A stretch of DNA of 6,553 bases from UBA11858 sp964589145 (GCA_964589145.1 CAZPSL010000102.1:1-6553); one strand, 5' to 3'. Positions 1 to 5,972 are shown, counted from the first letter of the stretch. The notes: generated by a model from the sequence alone, not told the origin. Translations and numbers: made by a program.

Positions 1-389
1 CCGCCGGAGCCGGGCAGGCGCACTTTGGGGTGGTCGTACTCGCCGATGACGGTGGCGTTGATATTGCCAAAGCGGTCAATCTGCGCGCCGCCCAGAAAGC
101 CCACATCCACGTTGCCGCGCTGGAGGTAGAAGGCGAAAATATCGTACATGCTGCACACCGAGAGCGCGCCGCTCACCAGCGTCGGGTCGCCGATGGAAAG
201 CGGCAGGCGCGAGGGCTGCGCGCCGATCACACCGGCCTCGTAAATCATCACCAGGTTGGGGGCGTGGGTGCGCCGGGCCAGGTTGCAGGCCAGGTTGGGC
301 AGCCCCACGCCGACGAAAACGACGTCGCCGTCCCGCAGCAGCCGGGCGGCGTTGATGGTCAGCAGTTCGGATGAGGTGTAATTGGTCAT
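1..389 (-). CDS. CoA-transferase subunit B, glutaconate CoA-transferase GctB-like (partial, 3' end outside window)
   Basis: This open frame starts at the ATG at 389-387 and runs off the left edge after 129 full codons, about half of a typical subunit of 250-270 residues. It begins MTNYTSSELLTINAARLL and follows the class I CoA-transferase beta subunit pattern: a VGVGLPNLA segment near residues 26-34, YEAGVIG at 50-56, GGAQID at 100-105, and RLPGSGG at the cut end. By comparison with Acidaminococcus GctB as I recall it, Glu51 corresponds to the catalytic Glu54 that carries CoA as a thioester. The partner subunit A gene lies upstream, separated only by the GxxExxY gene, whose TGA overlaps this ATG as ATGA. 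No clear Shine-Dalgarno is seen (GATCAAGAACC precedes the ATG), so translation may depend on coupling. The enzyme is expected to be cytoplasmic. The acid substrate cannot be decided; glutaconate, 3-oxoacid or other dicarboxylates are all possible. Confidence 0.9.
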   Translation of the reverse strand, partial: MTNYTSSELLTINAARLLRDGDVVFVGVGLPNLACNLARRTHAPNLVMIYEAGVIGAQPSRLPLSIGDPTLVSGALSVCSMYDIFAFYLQRGNVDVGFLGGAQIDRFGNINATVIGEYDHPKVRLPGSG

Positions 390-838
390 GGTTCTTGATC
401 CGCTAATCTGCGCGAATTTTCGCGAATTCTTTTTACGGCTGGACGTGAAAATGCTCTGGTGTTTGCCAGCCGCTTCCACTCTAACTTGTTTGGGTGCCCA
501 AAATTGATGAGCAAACCCAATGATGCCCCGCTCGCCTTGAGATAGTTGAGCAACTGGGCCTCTTCTCTGGAGGTCAGACGGTCGAGGGCTTTGATTTCGA
601 CAATGATCGCATCATACACCCAAAAATCGGCGATATACGATGTTTTGAGCAAATGGTCACCGTAGTACACCGGAATCGCACGCTGCGATTGAAATGGGAT
701 ATGCCGCTGTGTCAGTTCAATCGCCAGGGCTTCCTGGTAAACGGCTTCCAGAAAACCGTGCCCCAGCGTGTTGTAAACGGTCATCGCTGCGCCGACAATG
801 GCATAAACTTCATCCTTGAAAAGCAAGTTGTTTCCCAT
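386..838 (-). CDS. GxxExxY protein (PDDEXK nuclease-like family)
   Basis: This 150-residue protein matches the GxxExxY family (PDDEXK_3 type). The name motif is G28-FL-E31-AV-Y34, within NTLGHGFLEAVYQEAL. A nuclease-like core follows: D71 in YIADFWVYD, then E81-I-K83 in VEIKAL, then QLLNYLKASG with Q95 and Y99, and a closing GLLINFG. The D...ExK arrangement matches a PDDEXK active site, but catalytic activity has not been shown for most members and the biological role is unknown. The C-terminal tail from about R137 to D147 is encoded by a repeat cluster (see repeat entries). The gene lies between the two subunit genes of a CoA-transferase, which is functionally out of place, and it looks AT-richer than its neighbours. 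No strong ribosome binding site precedes the ATG at 838. Its stop overlaps the next gene's start by ATGA. Family assignment is confident; the idea that it is a mobile cassette is inference. Confidence 0.9.
   Translation of the reverse strand: MGNNLLFKDEVYAIVGAAMTVYNTLGHGFLEAVYQEALAIELTQRHIPFQSQRAIPVYYGDHLLKTSYIADFWVYDAIIVEIKALDRLTSREEAQLLNYLKASGASLGLLINFGHPNKLEWKRLANTRAFSRPAVKRIRENSRRLADQEP
396..430 (+). repeat. Left repeat cluster of the GxxExxY cassette (three 10-bp units)
   Basis: After TGATC at 396-400 come three consecutive 10-bp units: CGCTAATCTG (401-410), CGCGAATTTT (411-420) and CGCGAATTCT (421-430). The 18 bases at 401-418 recur perfectly in inverted orientation at 889-906. On the minus strand this cluster encodes the C-terminal tail of the GxxExxY protein and ends just before the ATGA overlap with the CoA-transferase subunit B gene. 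Confidence 0.85.
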
Positions 839-886
839 GCCGTTTGTCCGGTCAATCTGCTAACCTGCGAGTTTCTCTGTATCCCA

Positions 887-921
887 ACAATTCGCGCAGA
901 TTAGCGTAAATTCGCGGATCA
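887..921 (-). repeat. Right repeat cluster of the GxxExxY cassette (three 10-bp units, inverted)
   Basis: Read on the minus strand from 921: TGATC, then 10-bp units CGCGAATTTA (916-907), CGCTAATCTG (906-897) and CGCGAATTGT (896-887). Compared with the left cluster the order of units is shifted by one, and 889-906 is the perfect reverse complement of 401-418. The TGA that begins the cluster (921-919) is the stop codon of the CoA-transferase subunit A gene, so the repeat abuts that gene directly. Confidence 0.85.
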
Positions 922-1821
922 GTAATCCCCGTACTCCACCGGTGTGCTCAGTTTGCTCCCGACTTTCAGCCGTTCGTGGACTTCCTCGCCGAGTTTCTCC
1001 CAATATTCGGCGCGGTCGCTCACGCCGAAAACCCACTCATCCAGCCAGGATTTCAGGGTGTCGGGCGATTTGCTGATTTTGTCCCACGCCAGGTAGAAGG
1101 CGTTGTCACGGTCGTAGTAGCCCTGCGTGTACGAGGGATGCGCGCAGTACGGCACATGACAGACCGCATCCACAATGAAGCCGGGAATCAGCGTGCGGTT
1201 CGGGTCGGAGCGGATGACGGACTCATCCACGATTTCCTCGGCGGTGAGGATGACGTGCCTGGCGGCGAAGGCGGCTTCTTTCTGCTCGCCGATGATGCCC
1301 CAGATGTGGGCGTTGCCGCTGGCATCGGCGCGCTGGACGTGGACAATCGCCACATCCGGGGTCAGCGCGGGGACGACGGTGATCTCGCGTCCGCTGTACG
1401 GGTCGGTGACGGTGCGGTACAGCGGGTTAGCGGCGGACAAATCCCCGGCGGCGGTGGGGTTGATGGGCATAAAGGGCAGCCCTGTCGCTCCGGCTTGCAG
1501 GCGCGAGATCATCGCAAAATGGGAGTATTCCTCCCATTCCAGGTCGCCGCGCTCCAGGGCCGCGCGGGTGGCACGCAGCGACCCGACGCCGGGATTCCCC
1601 ATGTAGGAGAAGATCACCTTGCGGGCGCATCCTGCCGCCACCATCTGGTCGTAGATCAAATCCGGGGTGGCGCGCGCCAGCGTCAGGGCGCGGCGTCCCT
1701 GACGGATGATCTCATGTCCGGCGGCAAAGGGAATCAAATGCGTGAATCCGGCGGCGTAGAGCGTATCGCCGTCGCGGACGTATTTTGAAATGGCTTCGGA
1801 GAGGGGGATGCGTTTGTTCAT
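919..1821 (-). CDS. CoA-transferase subunit A, glutaconate CoA-transferase GctA-like
   Basis: This 300-residue protein fits the alpha subunit of class I CoA-transferases and resembles GctA of Acidaminococcus along its whole length. The N-terminus MNKRIPLSEAISKYVRDGDT with AAGF at 23-26 is the family start. Then come YMGNPGVGS (73-81), GLPFMPI (114-120), VVPALTPDVAIVHVQRAD (149-166), SGNAHIWG (168-175), EEIVDESVIRSDP (195-207), IPGFIVDAV (212-220) and AHPSYTQGYYDRDN (227-240). It would pair with the subunit B encoded downstream to transfer CoA between carboxylic acids; the substrate is unknown. The frame stays open upstream to 1968, but that extension runs into the end of rpoD and is unlike the family, so the ATG at 1821 is chosen. 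No Shine-Dalgarno is visible; three GGGAAAT repeats occupy the short gap to rpoD. Read-through from rpoD is possible because no terminator is seen in the 46-bp gap. Confidence 0.93.
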   Translation of the reverse strand: MNKRIPLSEAISKYVRDGDTLYAAGFTHLIPFAAGHEIIRQGRRALTLARATPDLIYDQMVAAGCARKVIFSYMGNPGVGSLRATRAALERGDLEWEEYSHFAMISRLQAGATGLPFMPINPTAAGDLSAANPLYRTVTDPYSGREITVVPALTPDVAIVHVQRADASGNAHIWGIIGEQKEAAFAARHVILTAEEIVDESVIRSDPNRTLIPGFIVDAVCHVPYCAHPSYTQGYYDRDNAFYLAWDKISKSPDTLKSWLDEWVFGVSDRAEYWEKLGEEVHERLKVGSKLSTPVEYGDY

Positions 1822-1834
1822 TGGTTGCGGGTGG

Positions 1835-1855
1835 GGGAAATGGGAAATGGGAAAT
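1835..1855. repeat. Three tandem 7-bp repeats (GGGAAAT x3)
   Basis: Three perfect head-to-tail copies of GGGAAAT lie at 1835-1841, 1842-1848 and 1849-1855, in the 46-bp gap between the rpoD stop (1868) and the CoA-transferase start (1821). In the direction of transcription they read ATTTCCC and occupy the place where a ribosome binding site would be expected. The function is unknown; this could be a slippage-prone short tandem repeat. Confidence 0.85.
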
Positions 1856-1867
1856 TCTGCTCTGTAA

Positions 1868-3469
1868 TCAGGGTTCAAGGTAGTCGCGCAGGTGACGGCT
1901 GCGGGTGGGATGGCGCAGTTTGCGCAAGGCTTTGGATTCAATCTGGCGGATGCGTTCGCGGGTGACATCGAAGTGCTGCCCGACTTCTTCCAGTGTATGG
2001 TCTTTGCCGTCTATCAGTCCAAAGCGCAGTTCCAATACCTGCCGCTCGCGTTCAGAGAGCACGGCCAGCGCGGTTTTTACCTGCTCGCGCAGCATCTCGC
2101 GGGCGGCGGCATCCATTGGGGCCAGTGCGGTGGTATCTTCGATGAAATCCCCCAGTTGACTATTTTCCTCGCTGCCTACCGGGCTGTCGAGCGACATCGG
2201 TTCTTCTGCAATTTGCAAGATTCGATGGACGCGCGAAGTCGCCCGCCGCAGACGGCTTTGAACCTCCGGGGGCAAAGGCGTGCCTTCTTTTTGGGTGCGC
2301 GCGATGATTTCTTTGTCTTCCTCGGAGACGAAACCGGCGGCCACGGCAACTTCCTCGGCGGTGGGGTCGCGCTCCAGGTTCTGTACCATTTCACGCTGGA
2401 CGCGCATCAGCCGGTTGATGGTCTCGTAGACGTGAACGGGGATGCGGATGGTGCGCGACTGGTCGGCAATCGAGCGGCTGATGGCCTGACGAATCCACCA
2501 GGTAGCGTAGGTGCTGAATTTGTACCCGCGCGTCGGGTCGAATTTTGCCACTGCCCGTAGAAGGCCGAGATTGCCCTCCTGAATCAGATCCAAAAAGGAG
2601 TTGCCGCGCCCGATGTACCGTTTCGCCACGCTGACCACCAGCCGTAGGTTGGCGCGGATCAGGGCGTTGTGTGCGTCGTAGGAGAGCGTTCGCAGGTTGT
2701 TGATTTCCTGTTGCAGTTCTTCTTCTGATGGCAGGTAGCGCGAGAACGTGCGCGGGGCAGGGAGTTTTGCCCGTTTTTCGTAGTAACGGTACAATTTTTC
2801 GGCGGTTGAATCGGGCAGCGCGTACAGCGAGATGAAAACCGTGAAGGCGTGCCGGGCAATTTCATCCCAAAATGGGTCTTTTCCCCACAATCCGTTGTCG
2901 AGATACCCCCGCAGGTAGGATGGCTCTTCAGCGTGCCAGGTCTGACGGAGTTGCCGCGCCTCAGCATACATTTTCAAAAAGTCGGGGCATTTGTATTTGA
3001 ACCGCTTGACATCTTCTCCGACGCGCTTCCAGGCAGTAGCCAACTCATCAAACAGGGCACGGCAAATCCGACGGCAGGAGGTTGTCCCGCGGCTGGCGGT
3101 GGGATGCTGGCGGGCAATGACATCCAGGCGGCGCACCGCGACCATGCGCGCCGAGAGCCAGAACTCGTGATTGATGTCCAGCAGGTCAATGCTGCCGATG
3201 TCCTTGAGGTAGAGTCGCACGGGGTCATCTCCCAGTTCTGCCAATTCCGGCAAAACCGGAGCAAGCACAGGTTCGGCATCTGAGGGGGGCTTGTCGATTT
3301 TTTTCTCTTCCCCCGATAGCAGAAGGTCAGTTAACGGCGCTGCATCAGAGCCATTGGGCGATTGAGCCGCGCCAGCAACCAGAACGGCATCCTCCGCAAT
3401 CTCCGGCATCTCCGGTTCGGCGGGGGTGATCCTCTTCAATGGCAGCGGGTCGTCGGTTTTGGCGTTCAT
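1868..3469 (-). CDS. rpoD: Primary RNA polymerase sigma factor, sigma-70 family (RpoD/SigA)
   Basis: The 533-residue protein is the housekeeping sigma subunit that directs RNA polymerase to -35/-10 promoters. An acidic, low-complexity N-terminus is followed by region 1.2 (DDPVRLYLKDIG, 81-92), then a long non-conserved stretch of about 160 residues. Region 2 follows (ANLRLVVSVAKRYIGRGN to QSRTIRIPVHVYETINR, about 273-353), including the -10 recognition stretch TYATWWIRQAISRSI. Region 3 comes next, and region 4 is at about 462-533 with the helix-turn-helix TLEEVGQHFDVTRERIRQIE. Region 3 has about 30 extra residues (380-412) before RILQIAEEPMSLDSP. The ATG at 3469 is preferred because AAAAGGG lies 6 bases upstream; a GTG at 3514 would add 15 residues but has no well-spaced ribosome site. 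The gene follows dnaG on the same strand, the classic macromolecular-synthesis pairing. Its length and region 4.2 favour the primary sigma over an alternative one. Confidence 0.96.
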   Translation of the reverse strand: MNAKTDDPLPLKRITPAEPEMPEIAEDAVLVAGAAQSPNGSDAAPLTDLLLSGEEKKIDKPPSDAEPVLAPVLPELAELGDDPVRLYLKDIGSIDLLDINHEFWLSARMVAVRRLDVIARQHPTASRGTTSCRRICRALFDELATAWKRVGEDVKRFKYKCPDFLKMYAEARQLRQTWHAEEPSYLRGYLDNGLWGKDPFWDEIARHAFTVFISLYALPDSTAEKLYRYYEKRAKLPAPRTFSRYLPSEEELQQEINNLRTLSYDAHNALIRANLRLVVSVAKRYIGRGNSFLDLIQEGNLGLLRAVAKFDPTRGYKFSTYATWWIRQAISRSIADQSRTIRIPVHVYETINRLMRVQREMVQNLERDPTAEEVAVAAGFVSEEDKEIIARTQKEGTPLPPEVQSRLRRATSRVHRILQIAEEPMSLDSPVGSEENSQLGDFIEDTTALAPMDAAAREMLREQVKTALAVLSERERQVLELRFGLIDGKDHTLEEVGQHFDVTRERIRQIESKALRKLRHPTRSRHLRDYLEP

Positions 3470-3475
3470 GCAATG

Positions 3476-3482
3476 CCCTTTT
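3476..3482 (-). promoter_or_regulatory. Ribosome binding site of rpoD
   Basis: On the minus strand AAAAGGG precedes the ATG at 3469 by 6 bases. It is the main reason for choosing this start over the in-frame GTG at 3514, whose nearest purine stretch is only 2 bases away. Confidence 0.6.
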
Positions 3483-3577
3483 GGCTTGATGGAGAAATGC
3501 GGGGGCCGCAGCACTTCCCTTGCGGGGTGGATTGTATCGGCCAGGGGAGCGCATCCGCGCTGCCCCGGCCGCGCGCT

Positions 3578-5506
3578 TCACTGCACGCTTGCGTTGCGGG
3601 TAGTGTAAGTGTTCTGTGCCCGGTGCAGCCGTCCGAGCAACTCGGCATACTGGAGTATTGTACTTTGGTATTCACCGCCTTTCAAGTCGCCCTGTTCTTG
3701 CAGGCTTTCCTGAATGTAACGCAAGTGATTGAGTTGCCGGTTCACCGCCTGCAAGCGCGAAATCACCAAAATGCGAAGCACATCCTCCAGCACATGCGCG
3801 TTTTCAGGGTCGGTATCGGCGGTCTGCGCCAAAATCCGGTCGGCGGTATCCACCATCTCGTCCGGCAGGGTGTTGAGCACAAAATCCAGCGGTTCGCTCT
3901 CATCCTGCTGGAGCGACAACTTCACCAGCCGGAAAATTTCCTGGTGAACCATGCTCTGAAAATCCTGAACGCTCAGCGGTTCCAGATCGTGTTCCTTCAG
4001 GCCGCGGTCAATGTGATAGATCAACTCCGGCTGACGGATGAGTACCCCCAGGATGTGGATTTCCCGTTTGGATACCGGGGAGGGGCCGACGGCCGCCATT
4101 TTCGCGGATTCCACCATTGGAGCGGGTTCCGTTCTTCGGGGGCGGCGGCGCTTCGGACGGGGCCGGGGGGCGGTCGCTGACCCCAGGAGGGCGCGTTCAT
4201 CCACCCGCAAGAGACGTGCCAGCCGCTGCCGGTAGGTATCCCGCTCGATGGAACTGGGGATATCCGCAATCAGCGGCAGCACCCGCTCGGCGATCTCGGT
4301 CTTCACCTTGGGGTCGTCAAGGTCACGGTCGCGGGCCAGGGTTTCCATCACGTGAACCACAATCGGCCTGGCGGCTTCAATCAGGCGCGGCCACTCCTCA
4401 GGGTCGCGGTTGATCACATCGTCCGGGTCCATGCCGGGGGGCAGGGTGGTCACGCGGATATCGGCCTGGAGCCGCCCTTCATGGCGCAGCAGCCCGCGGG
4501 CATCGAAATACACGTCTTCTGCGCGGTCGAGAGTCTGACGGGCGACCTCCAGCCCGCGCAGGGTGGCCTTCATCCCCGCAGCGTCGGAATCCATCGCCAG
4601 CACGATGCGGCGGGTGTAACGTTTGAGCAGCCGCAGGTGACGCTCGGTGAGTGCGGTGCCCATGGTAGCGACCACGTTGCTGTAGCCGTGCTGGTGCGGG
4701 GCGAGAACGCCCATGTAGCCCTCGACAATCACCACCTGATCGAGGCGGCGGATGGCCTGGCGGGCTTTATCCAGCCCGAAGAGGATGCGCCCCTTGTCGA
4801 ACAGGTCGGTTTGCGGGGAGTTGAGGTATTTGGGCATGTCCTCCGGGTCGAGCATCCGCGCCCCGAAGCCTGCCATGCGCCCGCGTTCATCCCGGATGGG
4901 CACCGTGACCCGGTGGCGGAAGCGGTCGTACACCCCGCCGGAGTCGCGCTGCGAGACCATGCCAGCCTCAATCAGGTCCTGCTCGCTGTAGTTTTTGGCC
5001 TGGAAGTGGCGGGTGAGCGCATCCCACGATTTGGGGGCGTAGCCCAGCCCGAAGGCTTCGATAGTCTCGTCGGTCAGGCCGCGCTGGTGCAGGTATTCCA
5101 GAGCCTGTTTTCCGGCGGGGGTGTGGTACAGGTTGTGACGGTAAAAGGTGACGGCTTCTTCGAGCAAGTCGCGCAGACGGTCGTACTCCTCGTAGCGGGC
5201 TTGCTGTTCAGGCGTTTGGGGGCGCAGTTCCACCCCGGCGCGTTTTGCCAGTTCCTGAAGGGCTTCGCGGAAATCCAGCCCCTCTTTTTTCATCACGTAT
5301 TTGAAAATATCGCCCCCGTCATTGCACTCCCCGAAGCAGCGCCAGGTGCCCGTCTCCGGCCAGACAACGAAAGCCGGGGTACGCGTGTTGGCGTGGAAAG
5401 GACAAAAGCCGGTGTAGTTCTTCCCGGAACGGCGCAATTGCACGCCGCTTTCGGTGACGATGTCTACAATGTCCAGCCGGGCTTTGATTTCGTCAATCGG
5501 GTCCAT
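3578..5506 (-). CDS. dnaG: DNA primase DnaG
   Basis: This 642-residue primase makes RNA primers at the replication fork, normally with the replicative helicase. The N-terminal zinc-binding domain shows C35-PF-H38 and C57-FGE-C61. The catalytic core has DRFRHRVTVPI (194-204), KYLNSPQTDLFDKGR (226-240) and a TOPRIM domain with E262-GYM, MGTALTERH (282-290), D306-S-D308 and the late acidic pair D360-P-D362. The position equal to E. coli Asp269 in EGYMD is Gly266 here, a missing conserved acidic residue. The core also has extra residues around 328-350. A basic linker (about 447-459) leads to the C-terminal helicase-interaction domain (about 480-642), which is poorly conserved as usual. The start ATG at 5506 fits the family N-terminus (MDPIDEIKARLDIVDIV). 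No clear Shine-Dalgarno precedes it, but an extended -10 promoter lies about 40 bases upstream. rpoD follows after 108 bp. Confidence 0.96.
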   Translation of the reverse strand: MDPIDEIKARLDIVDIVTESGVQLRRSGKNYTGFCPFHANTRTPAFVVWPETGTWRCFGECNDGGDIFKYVMKKEGLDFREALQELAKRAGVELRPQTPEQQARYEEYDRLRDLLEEAVTFYRHNLYHTPAGKQALEYLHQRGLTDETIEAFGLGYAPKSWDALTRHFQAKNYSEQDLIEAGMVSQRDSGGVYDRFRHRVTVPIRDERGRMAGFGARMLDPEDMPKYLNSPQTDLFDKGRILFGLDKARQAIRRLDQVVIVEGYMGVLAPHQHGYSNVVATMGTALTERHLRLLKRYTRRIVLAMDSDAAGMKATLRGLEVARQTLDRAEDVYFDARGLLRHEGRLQADIRVTTLPPGMDPDDVINRDPEEWPRLIEAARPIVVHVMETLARDRDLDDPKVKTEIAERVLPLIADIPSSIERDTYRQRLARLLRVDERALLGSATAPRPRPKRRRPRRTEPAPMVESAKMAAVGPSPVSKREIHILGVLIRQPELIYHIDRGLKEHDLEPLSVQDFQSMVHQEIFRLVKLSLQQDESEPLDFVLNTLPDEMVDTADRILAQTADTDPENAHVLEDVLRILVISRLQAVNRQLNHLRYIQESLQEQGDLKGGEYQSTILQYAELLGRLHRAQNTYTTRNASVQ

Positions 5507-5544
5507 GAGTTTTGGGGGAGACGGTACGATGGCGGGGATAATGA

Positions 5545-5553
5545 ATTATACCA
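5545..5553 (-). promoter_or_regulatory. Extended -10 promoter for dnaG-rpoD
   Basis: On the minus strand the sequence TGG-TATAAT (5553-5545) is a perfect -10 hexamer with an extended -10 TG motif. It lies about 40 bases upstream of the dnaG ATG. No good -35 hexamer is found at 17 bases, which fits extended -10 promoters. Predicted transcription start is around 5538, giving a leader of about 30 bases. Confidence 0.6.
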
Positions 5554-5635
5554 GCAGTGGAGATGCCTCGCCGGATTCGAGCAGGGGGGGCAGGCAAATG
5601 TTGTGGCGAAACGGTGTTTCCCTCGCCCCGCACAC

Positions 5636-5668
5636 AAGACTGGCAGTCCTGCCAGGACTGCCAGTCTT
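5636..5668. repeat. 33-bp perfect palindrome (REP-like or stem-loop)
   Basis: The arms AAGACTGGCAGTCCTG (5636-5651) and CAGGACTGCCAGTCTT (5653-5668) are exact reverse complements around a single central C. The sequence also contains nested GACTGGCAGTC-type words. It lies between two divergent gene starts, so it is not at a gene end, and no clean T-run follows on either strand. A terminator is therefore unlikely; a dispersed palindromic repeat or a protein-binding site is more plausible. Confidence 0.75.
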
Positions 5669-5799
5669 CATTTTGCGAACAGGACAAGCACCGAACACCC
5701 CGCCCTGTCGGGAGCGGGACAGAGATATGTGACTGCCCTTGTTCTGACCTGAGTTGCGGATAAACCCGCTGGTGCTGTTCGGGGAACACAACTGCGGCA

Positions 5800-5866
5800 A
5801 ATGGCACGAATTGCACAAGCAAGGGAGAAAATTCGTGCCATTCGTTTCTTCGCGAATTCTCGTGCT
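5800..5866. repeat. ATTCGTG/CGCGAATT repeat cluster with 13-bp inverted repeat
   Basis: AATGGCACGAATT (5800-5812) and AATTCGTGCCATT (5830-5842) form a perfect 13-bp inverted repeat with a 17-bp spacer. Further copies of the same word type continue to 5866 (TTCGCGAATTCT at 5849-5860, then CGTGCTG). The 12-mer TTCGCGAATTCT is identical to 419-430 at the edge of the GxxExxY cassette, which suggests the same repeat family without a gene. Confidence 0.7.
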
Positions 5867-5942
5867 GCAAAACAGATGCCCCGTGCTTTATCCGGATTTC
5901 AGGTTTTTCACTTCGGCCTGCACTCCAAAATCGTTTTCGCGC

Positions 5943-5972
5943 TTGAAATTCGGGGGCCTTTTGTGCTACACT
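5943..5972 (+). promoter_or_regulatory. Promoter of the methylmalonyl-CoA epimerase gene
   Basis: TTGAAA (5943-5948) and TACACT (5967-5972) are separated by 18 bases, and TGC directly precedes the -10, giving an extended -10. Transcription would start near 5979-5980, leaving an untranslated leader of about 147 bases before the ATG at 6127. Confidence 0.55.

Larger units (their letters stand above)
396..921. mobile_element. Putative inverted-repeat-bounded cassette carrying the GxxExxY gene
   Basis: The segment holds one gene between inverted repeat clusters, with GATC at both outer edges (397-400 and 917-920). It fills exactly the gap between the stop of CoA-transferase subunit A and the start of subunit B, genes that usually lie next to each other. 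There is no transposase, so if mobile it would move by another mechanism, such as the encoded nuclease-like protein or a helper in trans. GATC is itself palindromic, so it may be part of the inverted repeat rather than a target duplication. The sequence structure is seen directly; mobility is inference. Confidence 0.5.

Noticed and set aside
396..921. CRISPR-like array, because short repeats recur
   Set aside because: The units are 10 bp, adjacent, without unique spacers and arranged as inverted ends around a gene.
976..1788. A 270-codon plus-strand open frame
   Set aside because: It is antisense to the clearly recognisable CoA-transferase subunit A and is glycine- and valine-rich without motifs, so it is a shadow.
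3531..3536. Possible -10 (TACAAT, minus strand) upstream of rpoD
   Set aside because: No acceptable -35 or extended -10 is present, so an internal rpoD promoter is not supported from sequence alone.
3362..4180. A 272-codon plus-strand open frame spanning the rpoD-dnaG junction
   Set aside because: It is antisense to two well-supported genes, with no recognisable domain or ribosome site.
4352..5752. A 466-codon open frame on the plus strand
   Set aside because: It lies opposite dnaG and its translation resembles no protein family. It is a shadow frame favoured by high GC codon use.
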